A DNA stretch of 11,259 bases, taken from NCBI GenBank assembly GCA_031266895.1, contig JAISAD010000072.1, positions 1-11,259 on the forward strand, in the 5' to 3' direction. The translations under genes and the position numbers were made by a program. Positions 8,703 to 11,259 of the stretch are shown here, piece by piece; the first letter of the stretch is position 1; every line of letters starts with the position of its first letter. The notes below the pieces were generated by a model. The model saw only the letters and a program-made list of their open reading frames with translations. It was not told the origin of the DNA and ran no database searches. This DNA is from Bacteroidales bacterium (lineage in GTDB: Bacteria; Bacteroidota; Bacteroidia; Bacteroidales; WCHB1-69).

Positions 8703-8710
8703 CAAAGTTA
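8703..8710 (-). promoter_or_regulatory. Probable metG promoter -7 box
   Basis: The minus strand reads TAACTTTG, matching TAnnTTTG, about 90 nt before the metG ATG. No good -33 TTG is seen at 19-22 nt spacing. Its existence argues that the open frame upstream of 8612 is untranslated leader. It lies back to back with the tlpA-like promoter on the other strand. Confidence 0.5.
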
Positions 8711-8724
8711 CTGAAATTTTTTAA

Positions 8725-8757
8725 TTGCTCGTTATTTAAAATAGTTTTGTATTTTTG
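8725..8757 (+). promoter_or_regulatory. Promoter of the TlpA-like gene
   Basis: TTG at 8725-8727 is followed after 22 nt by TATTTTTG (8750-8757), fitting the Bacteroidota -33/-7 pattern. A second box, TAGTTTTG, sits directly upstream at 8742-8749 but is only 14 nt from the TTG. Transcription should begin near 8763, giving a leader of about 60 nt that opens with a hairpin. Confidence 0.62.
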
Positions 8758-8768
8758 CGTTTTAAACC

Positions 8769-8788
8769 GACCGCGTTGGCACGAGGTC
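8769..8788 (+). other. Predicted hairpin at the 5' end of the TlpA-like mRNA leader
   Basis: GACC (8769-8772) pairs with GGTC (8785-8788), and CGT (8774-8776) pairs with ACG (8781-8783). One G/A mismatch separates the two stems, and the loop is TGGC. This is a compact GC-rich stem in an otherwise AT-rich leader, only a few nucleotides from the predicted transcription start. It has no T tract after it, so it is not a terminator; a 5' stabilising stem is the simplest reading. Confidence 0.35.
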
Positions 8789-8823
8789 TTATAGTATTAA
8801 TTGTAAACTGTAAAAAATAAAAA

Positions 8824-9339
8824 ATGAAGAAATTTGTATGGTTGACACTATCGCTATTTTTAATTACGGCGGTTGCAGCCCAAGAAGAAGTTAAAGAAAA
8901 AAAGTTGACTACGCTCCCTTCTGTAGATATTCGCACGCTCTCTGGTAAAGTATTCAATACCAAAGAAATTACCAATGACGGGAAACCGGTAATTGTCAAT
9001 TTTTGGGCTACATGGTGCAAGCCTTGTGTGGCCGAATTGCAGGCCATTGCAGACGTTTACGACGAGTGGGTAGAGGAGACCGGCGTAAAATTGTATGCCA
9101 TCTCAATTGACGATGCCAAAACGTCAGCTCGCGTGGCGCCATTTTGTAATGGGAAAGGCTGGGAATACGAAGTGTTGCTTGATGCCAATTGGGATTTTAA
9201 ACGCGCCATGAATATCGGCGATGTGCCTTTTATGTGTATTCTGAATGGAAAAGGCGAAATTGTGTGGCAACACACCTCGTATGCACCCGGATCCGAAGAG
9301 GAGGTTTATAAAATCATCAAGGAATTAGGAAAGAATTAA
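8824..9339 (+). CDS. Exported TlpA/ResA-like thioredoxin-family protein
   Basis: This 171-residue redox protein has a signal peptide (residues 1-19, ending AVAA, then Q20), so it acts outside the cytoplasm. A thioredoxin fold follows: strand VIVNFWATW, active site W64-CKPC (C65 and C68), the YAISIDD strand, and the cis-proline loop GDVPFMCIL (P135), then WQHTSYAPGSEEEVYKII. In the TlpA/ResA family such proteins reduce disulfides in cytochrome c assembly or other envelope proteins; which of these applies is not visible here because no cytochrome gene is nearby. The CKPC dipeptide is common among reducing members. Two further cysteines, C108 and C138, are present. The ATG follows an A-rich stretch without a Shine-Dalgarno site. 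The gene stands alone, with its own promoter, and its 3' end meets the convergent aminotransferase gene after 13 bp. Confidence 0.93.
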   Translation: MKKFVWLTLSLFLITAVAAQEEVKEKKLTTLPSVDIRTLSGKVFNTKEITNDGKPVIVNFWATWCKPCVAELQAIADVYDEWVEETGVKLYAISIDDAKTSARVAPFCNGKGWEYEVLLDANWDFKRAMNIGDVPFMCILNGKGEIVWQHTSYAPGSEEEVYKIIKELGKN

Positions 9340-9359
9340 AATAATATACAGTTTAATTC
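9333..9359. terminator. Possible bidirectional terminator or chance palindrome between convergent stops
   Basis: GAATTAAA (9333-9340) and TTTAATTC (9352-9359) form a perfect 8-bp inverted repeat with an 11-nt loop. The arms contain the stop codons of both convergent genes, each ending AAT-TAA (Asn-stop). The stem has only two G-C pairs and no strong T tract, so its strength as a terminator is doubtful. Confidence 0.3.
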
Positions 9360-10507
9360 CTCATCTTCGCAATATCTCCAACTGCTTCAATTGCCGTATC
9401 AATGTCGGGTTCGGTGTTAAAAGGACCAATACTCAGTCGTACTGTGCCATGCAGTGGAATTGTGCCTATGCATTCATGCACTTTAGGCGCACACTGGAAA
9501 CCTGCGCGGCAAGCTATGTCGTAATCTACATCCAGCATGGTACTCACATCGGCGGGATCGAAGCCGTTGATATTGAGAGAGAGCACCGAATTGCGATTTT
9601 CTGCAGAATCGGCGCAATAGAGCATTACTCCGTCAATATTTTTAAGACCATCGCGCAAGCGTTGCCACAGATGCATCTCTTGTGCATGCAATTGCTTTAT
9701 GTCCTGCGCAGTAATCCATTTTACACCGGCATAAAGTCCAGCTACGCCCAGCAGATTGAGCGTTCCGGCTTCCAGACGATAAGGATATTCCTCAAGGTGA
9801 TTCTTTTGTGCCGAGCGTACTCCTGTGCCGCCAAAACGGGTGTGGTGAACCTCAACACCCTCGCGTACGTATGATCCACCAATACCTGTGGGTCCCATCA
9901 GGCACTTGTGGCCGGTAAAAGCGTAAGCATCCACGCCAAACTCTATCATATTCATCTCGTTAATTCCTGCACCTTGACTGCCATCTACCACAAAAATCAG
10001 GCCATTTTCCTTACAAATTTTTCCAATGGCAGCAATCGGCTGCACCGTACCCAGCACATTAGAACATTGCGTACAAATCATCATGCGAGTATTGGAGCGA
10101 ACAGCACTTTTTATATCATCGGGATTCAAATAGCCCTGTGCATCAAACGGCAAGTAGGTCACTTCTATAATTCCCTGTTGTTCAAGATGATATAGTGGAC
10201 GCAATACAGAATTATGTTCCAGCATGGTAGAAATTACGTGCATTCCCTTTTCTGCCAAACCCTGAATCAGGATATTCAGAGAGTCTGTGGCGTTGTAGCT
10301 AAACGTTAAGCGATTAAAATCGCTGCCGCCATTAAACAGTTGGGTAAGCATTTGCCGAGTATGAGAAACCATTTCGCCTGTTTCTACCGCTGCATCAAAG
10401 CCCGAACGTCCCGGGTTAACCCCGTGCGTGCGATAAAAATCGTTCATAAAATCGTAAACCTCAACAGGTTTTGGAAAAGTTGTTGCCGAATTATCCAAAT
10501 AAATCAT
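9353..10507 (-). CDS. Class V aminotransferase, cysteine desulfurase-like (EF2568-type clade)
   Basis: This 384-residue PLP enzyme is of the cysteine desulfurase/selenocysteine lyase superfamily. I start it at the ATG 10507-10505, so it opens MIYLDNSATTFPKP; the frame runs 25 codons further to a TTG, but that part crosses the promoter box. Visible residues are H98 in LEHNSV (ring stacking), D175 in VVDGSQGAG, and the PLP lysine K201 in FTGHKCLMGPTGIGG. The run FGGTGVRSAQ...RLEAGTLN and the C-terminal C339 in RAGFQCAPKVHECIG also fit, C339 sitting where the persulfide cysteine lies in desulfurases. The short N-terminus and these motifs fit the TIGR01977 group (am_tr_V_EF2568), whose function is not established. 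It is not the housekeeping IscS or SufS form, and no IscU or SufE partner gene adjoins it. Confidence 0.9.
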   Translation of the reverse strand: MIYLDNSATTFPKPVEVYDFMNDFYRTHGVNPGRSGFDAAVETGEMVSHTRQMLTQLFNGGSDFNRLTFSYNATDSLNILIQGLAEKGMHVISTMLEHNSVLRPLYHLEQQGIIEVTYLPFDAQGYLNPDDIKSAVRSNTRMMICTQCSNVLGTVQPIAAIGKICKENGLIFVVDGSQGAGINEMNMIEFGVDAYAFTGHKCLMGPTGIGGSYVREGVEVHHTRFGGTGVRSAQKNHLEEYPYRLEAGTLNLLGVAGLYAGVKWITAQDIKQLHAQEMHLWQRLRDGLKNIDGVMLYCADSAENRNSVLSLNINGFDPADVSTMLDVDYDIACRAGFQCAPKVHECIGTIPLHGTVRLSIGPFNTEPDIDTAIEAVGDIAKMRN

Positions 10508-10525
10508 AGCATTATTTTTTGAGTG

Positions 10526-10533
10526 CAAATATA
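10526..10533 (-). promoter_or_regulatory. Probable promoter -7 box of the class V aminotransferase gene
   Basis: The minus strand reads TATATTTG, matching TAnnTTTG. Transcription would begin near 10519, leaving a leader of only about 12 nt before the ATG at 10507. The -33 region is an A/T run without a clear TTG. It lies 28 bp from the opposing tolC-type box. Confidence 0.45.
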
Positions 10534-10561
10534 CTACTATTTTAATAAATAAAAAAAATCT

Positions 10562-10569
10562 TATCTTTG
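10562..10569 (+). promoter_or_regulatory. Probable promoter -7 box of the TolC-family gene
   Basis: TATCTTTG matches TAnnTTTG exactly and would start transcription near 10576, giving a leader of about 70 nt before the ATG at 10647. The upstream region holds TTTT rather than TTG at about the right distance, so the -33 element is weak. Confidence 0.5.
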
Positions 10570-10646
10570 CAGCAGAATACAACAGGTAAAATTTGAGATT
10601 TTTTTATAATAAAAAGGAGAGATTTTAAAAATAAAATAGGAGCAAA

Positions 10647-11259
10647 ATGAGGAAGATATTTCTACTTATATTATTGATTTTTAAAGTTTTAGCAATTAGT
10701 GCACAAGTTAAGGTTACTATTGACAGTTGCACCAAATGGACAGTGTTGCAATCATCGGCCAATTTGCAAAAAGAGTTGAATGAACAGCAATTGAAGATAA
10801 AATTGAATAATGCCGCCTCCCATTATTACCCCTCGCTCGAAATCAACGGCAGGGCTATCTATCAGTCGGATATGTATCAATTTCAAGAATTTATGCCTTT
10901 TCCAGACCTGACTTCCAAAGAACAATACGCTATTTCGCTTGATTTTCAACAAGTTATTTTTGATGGAATGAAAGCAGTTTACGGCAAAAAGCATGAGCGA
11001 CTGCTTAATGAGGCCGAAATTTACAAATTAGACCTTTCTATTAACATTTTAAAAGAAAAAGTAATTTCTATCTATCTGAATTTATTGATTTTAGACAAAC
11101 AGATTACCCTGCTGTCCAATGCCCGCAACAGTTTGGACGAACAGTTGGCGCGTCTCAATGCGCTTCTGAAAGCGGGGGTAATTTATGGCAATTCCGTAGC
11201 GCAATTGGAAGTTGAAATAATGAAACTGGAGCAGCAGGCCGGCGAACTGCAGGCCACCA
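10647..11259 (+). CDS. TolC-family outer membrane protein (3' truncated)
   Basis: An ATG at 10647, preceded by AGGAG at 10638-10642, opens a frame that stays open for 204 codons to the right edge. Residues 1-19 form a signal peptide (MRKIFLLILLIFKVLAISA) followed by Q20. The mature part has the TolC-family pattern: an opening short helix (VTIDSCTKW), a long helix with QLKIKLNNAASHYYPSLEING before the first beta strand, and strands YAISLDFQQVIFDG. The long amphipathic helices that build the periplasmic tunnel follow (residues about 110-204, rich in Leu, Glu, Lys and Gln). Such proteins form the outer-membrane exit duct of RND or ABC efflux pumps and type I secretion. The partner HlyD-type adaptor and inner-membrane pump would be expected downstream, outside the window, so the substrate is unknown. 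It is divergent from the aminotransferase gene. Confidence 0.88.
   Translation, partial: MRKIFLLILLIFKVLAISAQVKVTIDSCTKWTVLQSSANLQKELNEQQLKIKLNNAASHYYPSLEINGRAIYQSDMYQFQEFMPFPDLTSKEQYAISLDFQQVIFDGMKAVYGKKHERLLNEAEIYKLDLSINILKEKVISIYLNLLILDKQITLLSNARNSLDEQLARLNALLKAGVIYGNSVAQLEVEIMKLEQQAGELQAT

Noticed and set aside
8613..8705. N-terminal extension of metG to a TTG at 8705 (31 extra codons)
   Set aside because: The TTG lies inside the -7 promoter box, the extra residues show no MetRS similarity, and the ATG at 8612 gives the standard N-terminus just before the HIGH region.
8645..8705. T-box or other riboswitch in the metG leader
   Set aside because: The leader is short and AT-rich, with no conserved T-box sequence and only 4-bp stems; T-boxes are not expected in this phylum.
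8736..9047. 103-codon minus-strand frame over the TlpA-like start
   Set aside because: It is antisense to the signal peptide and CKPC region of a clear gene.
9449..9874. 141-codon open frame antisense to the aminotransferase
   Set aside because: It overlaps the PLP-lysine region and C-terminal motifs of the real gene and shows nothing recognisable.
10508..10582. N-terminal extension of the class V aminotransferase to a TTG at 10582
   Set aside because: It crosses the promoter region and the opposing -7 box; the family begins at the MIYLDNSATT strand.
10752..10994. 80-codon minus-strand frame inside the TolC-family gene
   Set aside because: It is a shadow of a convincing signal-peptide-bearing gene on the plus strand.

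Overview
The window looks like ordinary chromosome of a member of the Bacteroidota, most probably an anaerobic Bacteroidales-type organism; the order is inference. Three independent signs support this. A gene tail at the left edge encodes a type A C-terminal secretion signal of the type IX secretion system, which is confined to this phylum. Every gene start that follows a real intergenic gap has a match to the phylum-specific -7 promoter box TAnnTTTG nearby. The signal peptides of the exported proteins are followed by Gln, a known habit of the phylum. Sampled GC is roughly 40-50%, except for the 60% GC tail gene at positions 1-247.

Layout. Positions 1-247 (+) hold the end of a secreted protein with a T9SS sorting domain. 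Converging on it, 15 bp away, is a leftward block: dnaG (DNA primase, 263-2257), whose start overlaps by 4 nt the stop of an S41 C-terminal processing protease (2254-4038); a membrane sensor histidine kinase with a periplasmic ABC-binding-protein-like sensor domain (4173-6413); and metG (methionyl-tRNA synthetase, 6558-8612). A 211-bp divergent promoter region separates metG from a rightward gene for an exported TlpA/ResA-like thioredoxin (8824-9339). That gene converges, with a 13-bp gap, on a leftward class V aminotransferase/cysteine desulfurase-like gene (9353-10507). A second divergent promoter region of 139 bp leads into a rightward TolC-family outer-membrane protein that runs off the right edge (10647-11259), probably the first gene of an efflux or type I export operon.

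How the genes fit together. The genes are mainly core functions (replication priming, tRNA charging, sulfur/PLP chemistry) interleaved with envelope functions (periplasmic protease, periplasmic thioredoxin, sensor kinase, TolC). The only tight physical coupling is protease-dnaG. The histidine kinase has no response regulator beside it. Two start codons need care: for metG and for the aminotransferase, the longest open frame begins at a TTG in or upstream of the promoter box, and the real starts are internal ATGs.

No mobile element, CRISPR array, tRNA, rRNA or defence system was seen. I found no convincing new multi-gene system. The findings are small-scale: unusual gene coupling, leader structures and repeats, motif variants and a sharp GC shift. 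No gene-free stretch exceeds 211 bp.
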